A DNA stretch of 64,000 bases, from the NCBI RefSeq assembly GCF_011440305.1, contig NZ_JAAOIW010000021.1, positions 46,901-110,900 of the forward strand, read 5' to 3'. Of this stretch, positions 8,030 through 17,426 are shown in pieces. The position numbers and the translations under genes were made by a program. The notes below the pieces were generated by a model, which ran no database searches, had not been told where the DNA came from, and saw nothing but the letters and a program-made list of their open reading frames with translations. The stretch's first letter is position 1, and every line of letters starts with the position of its first letter. This DNA is from Paenibacillus agricola (GTDB lineage Bacteria; Bacillota; Bacilli; Paenibacillales; NBRC-103111).

Positions 8030-8995
8030 ATGTCAGAAATCAAAACTGTTAGGACTTCAGTAAATGGAATTGAGTATCTAAGACAGACATTGCAGCAGAA
8101 GCAACTTGTAGCTACAAAAGTATGTCTTTGGGGGATTAATCATAATAGTACAGATAAAACAACCTCTTTAAAAATCGGTAGGTATAAAAAGGTTAATGGT
8201 TCTGACAGTGTAGAGTGGATTAGTCCTAAAAGCGAAATGACACTTGATAATACTGAGTTAGAAGGTCTCTGCGAATTTTTGAACGATAATTATGAACCTT
8301 TTAGGCTAGGAATTAAATCATATGTTTCTGTCGAAAATGATGTGCAAAAGAGCTTGATGAATATCATTACTTCAAACAAGAATGAAAGAATTATTGCCGC
8401 TTTATCGGATGTCGATGTCATGTCTGATGAGATATTTGTCGGCATCCAAATGGCTAAAAGAATTAATGCACTTAACAAGTTTGAAGAGATGCTTGATAAC
8501 GACTGTAGAGAAGAAGCATGGCAGAAGTGGTTTGAGATAAATTCTTGGATACTGGGAAGTGATTATGTTGAAATACTAGAGGAAAGACGTATTGATACTC
8601 ATAATATAGCAGACTACCTTATGAAAGCGTTTGATGGATTTTTAGATATTATTGAGATTAAAAGAACATCATCCGATATCAATTTTTGGAGTAATACATT
8701 GGATCATGGCAACTACGTCCCATCTACTTTTCTAATCAAAGCGACTACCCAATCATTGAATTATTTATATGAGATTGAAAGAGAAGCAAATAATATTAAG
8801 ACCCATGAAAGATTGAACTATACTAAAATTGTTAAGCCAAAATGTATTTTGATATTTGGTAGATCAAATGATTGGAATGAGGAACAGTTTAAGGCATATA
8901 GAATTTTGAACGCAAGTTATACAAACTTAACTATTATGACCTACGATCAAGTGTTATTTAGAGCAAAGCATATTCTTGGCGAGAATAGTAATTGA
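8030..8995 (+). CDS. sduA: Shedu defence nuclease (SduA, DUF4263)
   Basis: A 321-residue protein whose C-terminal half has the Shedu/DUF4263 core: WQKWFEINSWILGSDYVEIL, then EERRIDTHNIADYL, then AFDGFLDIIEIKRTSSD. The last carries the PD-(D/E)XK active site (D206, E209, K211). Shedu is a single-gene anti-phage system in which an oligomeric nuclease cuts DNA; the N-terminal part (about 1-140) probably senses. The start at ATG 8030 has GAGGTGA six bases upstream. It is the second gene from the left of a defence-rich island and is intact. Confidence 0.85.
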   Translation: MSEIKTVRTSVNGIEYLRQTLQQKQLVATKVCLWGINHNSTDKTTSLKIGRYKKVNGSDSVEWISPKSEMTLDNTELEGLCEFLNDNYEPFRLGIKSYVSVENDVQKSLMNIITSNKNERIIAALSDVDVMSDEIFVGIQMAKRINALNKFEEMLDNDCREEAWQKWFEINSWILGSDYVEILEERRIDTHNIADYLMKAFDGFLDIIEIKRTSSDINFWSNTLDHGNYVPSTFLIKATTQSLNYLYEIEREANNIKTHERLNYTKIVKPKCILIFGRSNDWNEEQFKAYRILNASYTNLTIMTYDQVLFRAKHILGENSN

Positions 8996-9049
8996 ATCTA
9001 ACTGAATAGGCATTTTGAGGTACAGCAAACAAGCTGAGGTGAGTATTAC

Positions 9050-9904
9050 ATGTCAAAAATAAGCTTTAATGAACTTCAATACATAGAGAAGATGCTAGAA
9101 ATGGACGGAGGGTATGTGCTGAATTTCTCAAACAGCACATTCCAAAGATTTATATTTGATTCATTAGAGATAGATATTTATAAAAAATATGTTGGGTTAT
9201 CAAAAGCTAAAATTCTTAGAAGAATTATAGATGAGAATGATGATGTCCCTGTTGGAAAATTGTTTTTGCAGCTTTTAGAATATAAAAAATTACACTTAGT
9301 AATCAAAGAGGATGAAAAAGAATTATTTTTCAAATGTGTAGAAATCAGTTATCGATTGATAGGGAAAAGTACATTACCGAAAGTGAAATCTGCTCCAATT
9401 GTCCAGAGGTTAAATTTTGATTTTGATGCAAGCTATAAGTCTTATACGAAAATGGTAACTAACAAAAACGCTCAAGAAAGAGGATATGAATTCGAAAAGT
9501 ATTTATTTGAATTATTTATACAGAATAACTTAGAACCCCGAGAAAGTTTTAGAATTCACGGGGAACAAATTGATGGGAGTTTTTGCCTCGCTAACGAAGT
9601 TTATTTATTAGAGGCTAAATGGCAATCAACGCCAAGCAATAAAAACGATTTAGTTATTTTCAATGAAAAGGTAAGCTCTAAGTCAGCTTTTACTAGGGGC
9701 TTTTTTATTAGTCATGCTGGATATTCCCCTCATGCGGTTGAAACATTTAATTCGGGTAGGACAGTCCATATTGTCTTGATGGATGGTCAAGAATTAGCAA
9801 TTATTTTAGAAAGAAAAATTGATTTTAAAACAGCTTTAGAAAAGAAAATAAGATGTTTAGCTGAAGAAGGTAATTGCTATAAGAATATCAATGAATTATT
9901 TTAG
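9050..9904 (+). CDS. Restriction-endonuclease-like protein with defence-type N-terminal domain
   Basis: A 284-residue protein. Residues 1-70 (EKMLEMDGGYVLNFSNSTF, then YVGLSKAKILRRI) resemble a short N-terminal domain seen in many defence proteins of the AbiJ-NTD type. Residues 140-240 form a PD-(D/E)XK nuclease of Mrr-like type: GYEFEKYLFELF (E147), HGEQIDGSF (D175), YLLEAKW (E188, K190). A nuclease acting on foreign DNA is likely, with the N-terminal domain as sensor. A GAGGTG ribosome binding site precedes the ATG. It lies 54 bp after Shedu on the same strand. Confidence 0.7.
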   Translation: MSKISFNELQYIEKMLEMDGGYVLNFSNSTFQRFIFDSLEIDIYKKYVGLSKAKILRRIIDENDDVPVGKLFLQLLEYKKLHLVIKEDEKELFFKCVEISYRLIGKSTLPKVKSAPIVQRLNFDFDASYKSYTKMVTNKNAQERGYEFEKYLFELFIQNNLEPRESFRIHGEQIDGSFCLANEVYLLEAKWQSTPSNKNDLVIFNEKVSSKSAFTRGFFISHAGYSPHAVETFNSGRTVHIVLMDGQELAIILERKIDFKTALEKKIRCLAEEGNCYKNINELF

Positions 9905-9934
9905 TCAGTAATCTCGGATGGGGAGGTTAATTGG

Positions 9935-10952
9935 TTGAGATTTGAAGAAGAATATCCATCCTTAGAATCATTTTGGAGAGCAGTAATCCTTTTCGGCAGA
10001 AACAGCGCATCATATAAGTTTTCAATGGCAAAATCGTTAATCGAATTGATACCAAGTGGTAAGTCCTTCATCACCTTGGAAGAACTAGCTGTTCCATTTT
10101 CAAACAATCTAATTCTACACTTGAAACTCAATGATAAACAAACCACTTCCCAATCGAGTACTATGCTCAATGCTTGTCGGCAATTTATTGCTGGAGAAAT
10201 TACACATGAACAACTGATACAGCAAACTGTAAAATATGGATTTGTAAATGTACTGGATGCATTTCATGTTGTTAACCAGGGGGATATCCCAGTAAAATTT
10301 TTCGAGAGTGACAGGAAGGCAAAGCAAAAAGGCATTGTCATAACTGATGATTTGTTTAAACTTCATGAAACCAATCAATTCACTAATTTTAATTTGAGGT
10401 TGAAGCCAGATGGAGATTAGTTGAAACTGCATGGTCAATAGGGATTGCACCGTCACTTATACAAGTGAAATTTGAAGAAGATTCAAATCTTTTTTACATA
10501 AACAATAACCTGCGTAGGATAGATGTCACTTCAGGCCGTGATGCACTCAACGGCTATCAAAAAGGTAAATGTTTTTATTGTTTCGATGATATTACAATTA
10601 ATCCTTTATCCGAAGACTTAGCGGATGTGGATCATTTTTTCCCTCATATGATTCAAAGCGAGTTGAACATCAATTTGAACGGTGTATGGAATCTTGTATT
10701 AGCTTGTAAATCTTGCAATAGAGGTGCAAATGGCAAGTTTGCCAGAGTCCTAAAGCAAGATTTCTTGATCGATTACATAAACGGAACAGTTTTATGATTG
10801 ACAGCCATCATCCTCTAAGAGAAACGTTGATTAATCAAACTGGAAAAACTGAAGTAGAACGAGCGAAATTTTTAGGTGATGTTGATAGACAAGTCATAAA
10901 CAAAATGATACATCGTTGGCAGCCAGGATATGAATTTGAAGCAGTATTCTAA
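9935..10952 (+). pseudogene. HNH endonuclease gene broken by two frameshifts
   Basis: Three overlapping frames together make one protein of about 335 residues. Part 1 ends at 10420. Just before it the frame should shift to read EVEARWRLVETAW into part 2, which holds the HNH core (KCFYCFDD, DVDHFFPHM, NLVLACKSCNRG). Part 2 stops at 10797, where a second shift is needed to reach the conserved tail (DSHHPLRETLINQTGKTE) ending at 10952. An HNH nuclease of defence type is likely. Either the gene is dead or indels were introduced in sequencing. Confidence 0.7.
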
Positions 10953-10974
10953 ATATAATTAAGGGGGAAATCAA

Positions 10975-11295
10975 GTGATAGTCTACAACAAGCTTATTCG
11001 AGATAAAATCCCGCAAATAATTGAATCTAAAGGGAAGAAAGCGGAAGTTCGAGTTATGGATTCTGATGAATATACAAAAATGCTTAATGTAAAGCTTCAA
11101 GAGGAATTGGATGAGTATAAAGAAGCAAACGATGAAAGTGATCAAATTGCGGAATTAGCTGATTTGGTGGAAGTTGTTTATGCAATTTTGGACAATAAAG
11201 GCCTTAGTATTGAGGAGTTTGAGAAGGTCAGATTAGCTAAACAGGCAGAGCGTGGTGGATTTAAGGATAAATTGTTACTGGTTAAGGTTGAATAA
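10975..11295 (+). CDS. MazG-like nucleoside triphosphate pyrophosphohydrolase
   Basis: A 106-residue all-alpha protein with the signature start VYNKLIRDKIPQIIESKGK and a MazG-type metal-binding pattern, EELDEYKEAND ... IAELADLVEVVYA (the acidic pairs bind magnesium). Such proteins hydrolyse NTPs to NMP and pyrophosphate for pool cleaning or stress control; in mobile islands they often accompany defence genes. The GTG start has AAGGGGG upstream. It lies 22 bp after the broken HNH gene, in the same transcription unit. Confidence 0.85.
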   Translation: MIVYNKLIRDKIPQIIESKGKKAEVRVMDSDEYTKMLNVKLQEELDEYKEANDESDQIAELADLVEVVYAILDNKGLSIEEFEKVRLAKQAERGGFKDKLLLVKVE

Positions 11296-11315
11296 AAAAC
11301 TGAGGTGCACGGTAA

Positions 11316-12419
11316 ATGAATAACATCAAACCCTTTCCTGATCTTAAACCTGAAGATAGAGACAGAGAATATAGAAGATACTCAGAAGAGCTTAGAGATA
11401 AGGTCATATTTGAATTTTTATTTAATGGAAAGTCAAATAGATGGATTGATGAAGACATCTTGCTGGAAGATCCGGAATATTCTCGTGGTTGGTTTTCGAT
11501 GGGGATATTGCATCATTTAGGTTTAAGGGATGCTCATAAAGGTTTTTTCAAGGAAATCAGCATTGAAGATGCCATTAATTATTTATCGGGATTAGGAAAA
11601 GACAAGTACAATTCATTTATTGTTGCTTTAAAAAGATACTCAGCAGGATCGTATGACTTATACAGTGAAAATAGTATTGAGATGTTTGTTGCGAATGAAA
11701 AATACAAAAGGTTAATAAAACAAGTTGGTAAGTCACAATATACAGACGGTGTTAGAATAGATAAAGAATTTCATGAAATATTCAATCCAATTGGTAGCGA
11801 TTTCTTTGTGCCAAGGGGAAAAGCTCGAAAACTCAAGGTGCTATTTAACAATAAGATTTTTACGGCTGAATATAGATTTGAAGACCAAGAAGACAAAAAT
11901 ATCGTATTGCAAAGTATAAGATTTAGAAAGGAATTAAAAAGGGAATTTGCTAAGGTGTTTCCAACTCCTGTAGGTGAGTTCACTATTGAAGTTGGTTCGG
12001 ATTTAAACCATTTCATTTTTAGTCATATTGCGTTAAGTATCGAAGATGATCATGATCTTGAAAACGATATGGAATATGCAGAAGGTAAAGAATATTATCG
12101 TCTACATAGGATGCGTGAACGAAAGCCAGGTGTTGTTAAGCAAGCTAAAAAGCTGTTTATAAAGAAGCATGGAAGGTTGTTTTGTGAAGCTTGCAACCTA
12201 GACTTTACAATAGCTTATGGTGAAAGAGGTAAAGATTTCATCGAAGGACATCATCGAAAACTTATATCTGAAATGAAGGAGGGAGATAAGACTAAAGCAG
12301 AGGATATAGCTATGCTCTGTAGCAATTGCCATAAGATGATACATAAGAAACCGATAATATCCGTTGAAGACTTGGCGTTGATCGTTAATGGGCATAAGCA
12401 GTTATTGACACAAATATAG
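11316..12419 (+). CDS. HNH endonuclease with defence-type N-terminal region
   Basis: A 367-residue protein. The C-terminal 90 residues form a McrA-like HNH nuclease: LFCEACNLDF, then RGKDFIEGHHRKLISEMKEG (HH catalytic pair), then IAMLCSNCHKMIH, with two CxxC zinc ligand pairs. The first 90 residues (EDRDREYRRYSEELRDKVIF, RGWFSMGILHHLGLRDAHKG) form a separate domain of unknown role, perhaps recognition. It is probably a restriction-type enzyme cutting modified or foreign DNA. The start follows GAGGTG. The gene is intact and 20 bp after the MazG-like gene. Confidence 0.8.
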   Translation: MNNIKPFPDLKPEDRDREYRRYSEELRDKVIFEFLFNGKSNRWIDEDILLEDPEYSRGWFSMGILHHLGLRDAHKGFFKEISIEDAINYLSGLGKDKYNSFIVALKRYSAGSYDLYSENSIEMFVANEKYKRLIKQVGKSQYTDGVRIDKEFHEIFNPIGSDFFVPRGKARKLKVLFNNKIFTAEYRFEDQEDKNIVLQSIRFRKELKREFAKVFPTPVGEFTIEVGSDLNHFIFSHIALSIEDDHDLENDMEYAEGKEYYRLHRMRERKPGVVKQAKKLFIKKHGRLFCEACNLDFTIAYGERGKDFIEGHHRKLISEMKEGDKTKAEDIAMLCSNCHKMIHKKPIISVEDLALIVNGHKQLLTQI

Positions 12420-12464
12420 CATTAATTTAGTTTAGAAAAAACATTATTTACGTGGGGTAACAAA

Positions 12465-13067
12465 TTGAAATATATAGGACGATTTTTTAGTTTATGTTGG
12501 ATGGTTATTGTGAAAGTCTATTTTTCAAGGCAGTTTTACTTTATCTTTGTGGAACTTTGCGTTGGTTATATGCTTTTGATCGGGAGCTTGTTCAGTTCTT
12601 CTTCCTTTATACAATATTGCTTATTACTTTATTGTTGTATCACAACTTACTATTTCATTGATATCATTATGTTACAAAAGAAAATAAGAAGAGAATATAA
12701 TATCTCAGGGTTTAAACGGTGGGATAATACACTTGAAATTCATATAGCTAATAGATTCAATAATGCAATCGAATTTCAAAAGAATTTAATTAACACCATT
12801 GAATATTGTAAACAAAATAATTTAAAAATTGAATTTGTAACTGGTCTTTTTTCATTTGGTAGAATGGTAAGACTTTTTGGGGATTCTCTACTCCTAATAA
12901 AACCATTGGGCTTTTTTAGTCAATTGCTAATAGGTGTATCTGTCAAATCATTTGAAAAAAAGCCTAATTTCAATTCAGACCACTTACATAAAGTCGTTTT
13001 AAATCCCCAATCCATAAAAATTAAGGAGAACCAAAGAAATGGCAAGAAATATTTCAAGTTGAAATAA
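12465..13067 (+). CDS. Two-transmembrane hypothetical protein
   Basis: A 200-residue protein with two predicted membrane helices (about residues 24-44 and 49-70), then a basic cytoplasmic tail of about 130 residues (KKIRREYNISGFKRWD; KIKENQRNGKKYFKLK). TTG start with a GGGG-type ribosome binding site. No family was recognised. Small two-helix membrane proteins often act as effectors in defence systems, but nothing here proves that. Confidence 0.55.
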   Translation: MKYIGRFFSLCWMVIVKVYFSRQFYFIFVELCVGYMLLIGSLFSSSSFIQYCLLLYCCITTYYFIDIIMLQKKIRREYNISGFKRWDNTLEIHIANRFNNAIEFQKNLINTIEYCKQNNLKIEFVTGLFSFGRMVRLFGDSLLLIKPLGFFSQLLIGVSVKSFEKKPNFNSDHLHKVVLNPQSIKIKENQRNGKKYFKLK

Positions 13068-13199
13068 AGCTTAATTTGAGTTGTATGTGGAATTGCCGAT
13101 CCAAGTAAGTAGTTAACTTTTACGTGTAAGGCTGAAGAAGTGTTTTGTTGAAATGTTCGAATTTTAACTTTATATAATCATATAAAGAGGTGGTATTAC

Positions 13200-13565
13200 T
13201 TGATCTTATTTGTACAAAAATCGAGGATTCTCAACTATCCAATATTGCAAGAGTTATACATTAATTTTAAAAAAGCACTTTCCATATTTAATTTCACATC
13301 TTTTCTAAAAGCACAGTTAAAGAGCAACAACATTCCATTAAAAAATTCACAATTAGATGACTTGGCAAAATATTTAGGTTATACAATCACTAGACAGTGC
13401 GTTAAAGGAAAACCAGTTTACACAAAAGGAAGATTATGTATAGTACAAGATGTCTCATCTCATATAGGCGGAACTTGGAAAATGGCTGATTCAATAAGTA
13501 ACCTACAAAGTAAATCGTCACGCATAGGTACATTTGATCCACTACTTAATTACATGGGGAAGTGA
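13200..13565 (+). CDS. Detached polymorphic toxin C-terminal domain (Ntox21-like)
   Basis: A 121-residue protein. Residues 36-120 (NNIPLKNSQLDDLAKYLGY; KGKPVYTKG; DVSSHIGGTWKMADSISNL; SKSSRIGTFDPLLNYMGK) resemble the Ntox21 family of predicted RNase toxins found at the ends of CdiA/RHS proteins, from recall of the KxxR-G-x-D pattern. No carrier protein (RHS, LXG or two-partner) precedes it, so it looks like an orphan module. The TTG start follows GAGGTGG. The next gene overlaps its stop by four bases, the usual toxin/immunity arrangement. Confidence 0.6.
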   Translation: MILFVQKSRILNYPILQELYINFKKALSIFNFTSFLKAQLKSNNIPLKNSQLDDLAKYLGYTITRQCVKGKPVYTKGRLCIVQDVSSHIGGTWKMADSISNLQSKSSRIGTFDPLLNYMGK

Positions 13566-14146
13566 TTATTATTGTTTATTCATGGAGAATTACAAAGTAT
13601 GATCCTGATCAACGTGACGAGGATGGACATTATCTTCATGATGAGTGGACATCATTCTCGGATATAGGGAAGGAATTTAATGGTGAAAAGCTTGATTACT
13701 ATAGTTACTTTCGTGTTGAAATGCAATATGTTAATGTAATTTTAGCATTTAAAGAATATCTTGGATTATCCCACTTGAAGGTTAAAGAATTAGAATTATA
13801 TGAAGAACACTATAATTTAAAAAATCTACCTAGCCCAACGAATGAAGTTAATATTGATTATTCTTTTGCGGTTCATCCAATATATTTGAGATATTATCAG
13901 AAATTACCAACTTATATCGAAGAAGGTTTTTTGCTGAAGAGTCATACAGAGATTATGGCTGCCTGTAGTTTGATACTACGAGATGTTTTTTGGTGTAAAT
14001 TAGTTGCCGATACTAAATTACAAGTACATTTTGGTTTTGATTTTTACATGTATGTTGTTAGTAGTGAAAATTGTAATCCAGTCATTGAAAAGTTTAAGGA
14101 AAGTAAAATCCTGTTTGTTGAGGAATACGAATCACCATATCTTTAA
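13562..14146 (+). CDS. Putative immunity protein for the Ntox21-like toxin
   Basis: A 194-residue acidic protein beginning SWRITKYDPDQRDEDGHYLH and continuing DEWTSFSDIGK, a pattern that often follows Ntox21-type toxins as immunity partner. Its GTG start overlaps the toxin stop by four bases, giving translational coupling. It would bind and block the toxin in the cytoplasm. The pairing is supported by position; the binding is inference. Confidence 0.6.
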   Translation: MIIIVYSWRITKYDPDQRDEDGHYLHDEWTSFSDIGKEFNGEKLDYYSYFRVEMQYVNVILAFKEYLGLSHLKVKELELYEEHYNLKNLPSPTNEVNIDYSFAVHPIYLRYYQKLPTYIEEGFLLKSHTEIMAACSLILRDVFWCKLVADTKLQVHFGFDFYMYVVSSENCNPVIEKFKESKILFVEEYESPYL

Positions 14147-14237
14147 AGAGAATTAATCGATGAATCTGAAAATAGCTTAAGTGAATTGTTTGCTTATTTA
14201 ATGAAATGGCTATTTTAAACGATTAGAGGTGGTTAAT

Positions 14238-14999
14238 TTGGTATTAGGTTGGTTCAAAAAGAAGGATATAATTAGAACCAATGATGATCAGAACAAGCAA
14301 CTGGACAAGTCTAATACACAAAAGAAACAATTTGACAGAATGATTGGCTTATCTGAATCAATATTTAAAAAGGCGAAAGAGCACAAAATTAATGAGGGTT
14401 ATAAACATCCTATTTTGAATTATATTAAATTACTTGGGTTGAATCTACAAACGAGTTATATAACCAATCTTTTATATGAAGATGATCACGGAGCGGAAAA
14501 GAATTTCCCTGATATAACACCATGGCTTGTGTTTTTTGACTTATCAGCAAACCTTACTTCTGATGGTCGAAAAATGTTTGATTTGTTAATCAAAAAAGAC
14601 AGAGATGTTGTAGTCGATTTAGTGGAGGATCTGGTTCTGCCTTGGGCATGGCATGTGGGAAGGTACGTGGATTCAATCTCTTCAATTGGTTTGTCTAGAC
14701 CATGGGGAGAATGGATAGAAGATACTTCCAATCATTCTCTGAACATAGTATTGCCTATGGGAGTATGTTTTGTCGAAGGTGGGAATCATTCAATTACTTC
14801 TGGCATCTTGAACGGAAAGGGAAAATTGAAAGTAGAAAATGCTTATGACATGAGTATCATTTATGAATATGTTTATACTGATGGATTACATTACAAAAGG
14901 AAAGAAGACGATTCAATTATCTCAGAAGTTAAGTATGTAGAGTTTGCAGCAATTTTTGAAATTGGCAGAAAAATGATGAAATTAGGAATATCAAGATAA
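14238..14999 (+). CDS. DUF6710-like protein
   Basis: A protein of about 253 residues. Features recalled from DUF6710 are visible: HPILNYIKLLGLNLQTSYI, VVVDLVEDLVLPWAWHVGRY, GGNHSITSGILNGKG, and YDMSIIYEYVYTDGLHYKRK. The function of this family is not known. The TTG at 14238 is preferred because GAGGTGG lies a few bases upstream; an earlier in-frame GTG overlaps that site. It follows the toxin/immunity pair on the same strand, and DUF6710-like genes are often found near such loci. Confidence 0.6.
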   Translation: MVLGWFKKKDIIRTNDDQNKQLDKSNTQKKQFDRMIGLSESIFKKAKEHKINEGYKHPILNYIKLLGLNLQTSYITNLLYEDDHGAEKNFPDITPWLVFFDLSANLTSDGRKMFDLLIKKDRDVVVDLVEDLVLPWAWHVGRYVDSISSIGLSRPWGEWIEDTSNHSLNIVLPMGVCFVEGGNHSITSGILNGKGKLKVENAYDMSIIYEYVYTDGLHYKRKEDDSIISEVKYVEFAAIFEIGRKMMKLGISR

Positions 15000-15062
15000 A
15001 AGGCATGTTTTAATGGTTGGCTATTCCTAATTTTATTAATAAGAGCAAATAAGGTGGAAGTC

Positions 15063-16083
15063 ATGAATAAATCTCTTTCGATATTTGATAAATATACAGG
15101 AAAAGAAAACAATGTTACCAAATCATTGGTTGATCTGTTTCGATTTTCCGATAAAGCTTTAACAAAACTGTTTGTAATAGAGTTTCTAAAAATCGATTGT
15201 GATGACATGTATACGAAGTTAATAACAAGTTATGATGTTCAAGTAGGAGAAAAATTAATACAAAAGTTTGGGCAGGGCTATGTAATTGGAATTTCAACTA
15301 AGAAGAACAACAGATTACACGATAAGCAAAGGAATGAAAAAAAAATCAATTCCTGATGCAATGATAAGTTTTAATAGCACTGTGTTACTCATTGAAGCTA
15401 AAATAGACAATGGTAGGTTTGATCCTCAACAAATAAAAGATCATGAGAAGAAATTCGCTGATGGGGAGAATATTCAGTGTCCAAAGTATTATTATTGGGA
15501 AGATATTCACAGCTACTTTGTTGAAATAAATCAATCAGATACTTTTAGTGGCGTAACTAATTTTCTTTTAGCACAGTTTATATTACTTCTCGAAAATATG
15601 GGACTATCAAAGTCTAAAACTGTTAACTTTATTCTTGCTCATTTCATAAATCAACCTGATATTTATGAGGTAGTTGTAAAGGCGCGCTCATATCTAGAAT
15701 CACTTCCTTATGTAAAACCTAATCCAGACATAAAAGATTGCTTTGGTTTTATGTTATTTAAACCGAATTCTGTTCCCACACGTAAATTTTTTTCGATATC
15801 TAAAAAAGGAATATACATATTGCATATGATGAATAGTAAACATGCTGAGGAACAGCAAATGAAAGCTAATAAACAATTTAGTGGTAACAAAAAAAAATAT
15901 GTTCAAGGAGAAAAGGAAGCTCATATAAACATCAATTTAGTTTCTACTTTTGAAGAATTAAAGCCATACATTGATGTTGCCTATCAAGATAGAAAAGATG
16001 CACACTATAAAGAAAATAATCCACTTCATTATAATGATTTTAGTGTTTCCAATAAGATGACTATGAAATACTTTGGTAGATGA
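15063..16083 (+). pseudogene. PD-(D/E)XK nuclease-family protein, frameshifted at an A9 run
   Basis: The first frame starts at ATG 15063 (AAGGTGG upstream) and encodes SIFDKYTGKENNVTKSLVDL. It ends just after a run of nine A residues near 15347. A one-base shift at the run continues in register as KKKSIPDAMISFNSTVLLIE then AKID, giving the active-site pattern D...ExK. The joined protein has about 340 residues and resembles a PD-(D/E)XK superfamily protein (PF14281-like). The break could be a real mutation, polymerase slippage that restores the frame, or a homopolymer sequencing error. Confidence 0.65.
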
Positions 16084-16155
16084 ACAAAAAAAATTCTGGT
16101 AACAGTATTGATCTAATAAAATGCAAGATTTATTGAGTTTGCGGAGGGGGAAATC

Positions 16156-16824
16156 ATGGGAATTAATTTCGAAGATTGGTCTACTAGAATATCCAGTCGA
16201 AGTGATTTAACTGGGAGGCTGACTCATTTAACAAAGCCTATTGATGGTGTGGACATTAAAGAAAAAACATTCGACCAAATTAATGAACTCGCAGTAGATA
16301 ATCTTATTAAAATTCTCACTGAGCAAAAATTAATTGGAAGCAGCAGGAAAGGTTTCATAGTTGGAAATAATAAGGCTGTATGCTTTCAAGAAACACCGTT
16401 ATACGGTTTAATTCAAAACGTTGAACATGAAAAGGCGAGAAGATTAAGAAATCCAACAGAGAAACTACGCTACTGTGGAGTAGGCTTGTCCTTCATTAAA
16501 CCAATTGTGTATCACAAATATAATGGGAGACCCGTCATATATGAGAAAACTGAGGAAGCAAAAAGATTTTTACCACAAGAGCAATGGTGGCGGATTGTTG
16601 ATATTGAATATGGATTTAATGAGCCTTGGAGTTGGAATATAACTGATTGGACACATGAACGTGAGTGGAGAGTTAAAGGAGATATGAGTATCGACATTGA
16701 GACAGACTATATTCATATCATTTTGTACAATCCTAATACAGTAAAATATTTTTTGGAAAAATGCCCTCCTAAATTTATTCCCCACTTAAATGGAATTACA
16801 ACTTTAACAAGTATTCTAATGTGA
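16156..16824 (+). CDS. DUF2971-like hypothetical protein
   Basis: A 222-residue protein with a strong ribosome binding site (GGAGGGGG). Conserved-looking segments are SSRSDLTGRLTHLTKPIDGV, AVCFQETPLYGLIQN, YNGRPVIYEKT and the late WTHEREWRVKG. The pattern CFQE...EREWR recalls DUF2971, which may share a fold with ADP-ribosyltransferases and occurs in abortive-infection loci. The assignment is weak. It is the last gene of the accessory island; a terminator lies at 16940. Confidence 0.45.
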   Translation: MGINFEDWSTRISSRSDLTGRLTHLTKPIDGVDIKEKTFDQINELAVDNLIKILTEQKLIGSSRKGFIVGNNKAVCFQETPLYGLIQNVEHEKARRLRNPTEKLRYCGVGLSFIKPIVYHKYNGRPVIYEKTEEAKRFLPQEQWWRIVDIEYGFNEPWSWNITDWTHEREWRVKGDMSIDIETDYIHIILYNPNTVKYFLEKCPPKFIPHLNGITTLTSILM

Positions 16825-16939
16825 TGGTGTTAAGTAGAAGCTTCGAGAAAGGCTTTTAAGATAACTCCTAATATTTTAAACTGATAAACTATCGCTGTTA
16901 CAAGCACCATAACCATGAAAGAATCGTTAATCTATAAGA

Positions 16940-16976
16940 AAAAGAACCGAGAGCAAATAGCCTTCGGTTTTTCTTT
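16940..16976 (+). terminator. Terminator at the end of the accessory island
   Basis: The stem AACCGA / TCGGTT is extended by AAAG / CTTT and followed by T-rich sequence. It separates the island from the polymerase locus. Confidence 0.65.
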
Positions 16977-17426
16977 GTACTCAAAAATAAAAGTCTATAA
17001 AACGAAAATAAACCTATTGAAGTATAGGTTTCCATTATGATATGTTTAGTTAGTGTGACTAAAAACTGATATACCTTTATAATCCTATTTCCATTTGAGG
17101 AGGTATATTTTGTATCCATTAACCTTGTATTCCGTAGGGTTTTTACTTTTAAAGTACAAAAACTGAAAAGGAACGTAATCATATGCATAATTTACTTTTT
17201 AAATTTATCACGATTCGCGTTAAAACACAAGCGAAAATCAGCAAGTTTTGTATTTTTTATTTTTATGAAATTGGTAGATAACTAGTGTGATGTAGCAATA
17301 ATCCCTTGTTCTATAAGGGTTTTGGGATAATCGTGCTTAAAAAGGTGGATATTTTTCCGAAAGTAACAAATCAAATTATATAGTGATTTATTATATTTTA
17401 CTTATAATATCGGAGGTCATAACAAA
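16977..17426 (+). other. AT-rich leader region upstream of the polymerase gene
   Basis: 450 bp with no coding frame of note. A hairpin CCCTT-GTTCTAT-AAGGG lies at about 17306. Poly-A/T tracts are dense, and TATAAT at 17403-17408 is too close to the GGAGG site to serve as its promoter. Regulatory sequence for the polymerase operon probably lies here, but no clear -35/-10 pair was found. Confidence 0.3.

Noticed and set aside
17403..17408. TATAAT as promoter of the polymerase gene
   Set aside because: It ends only two bases before the GGAGG site, so a transcript starting downstream of it would lack the ribosome binding site.
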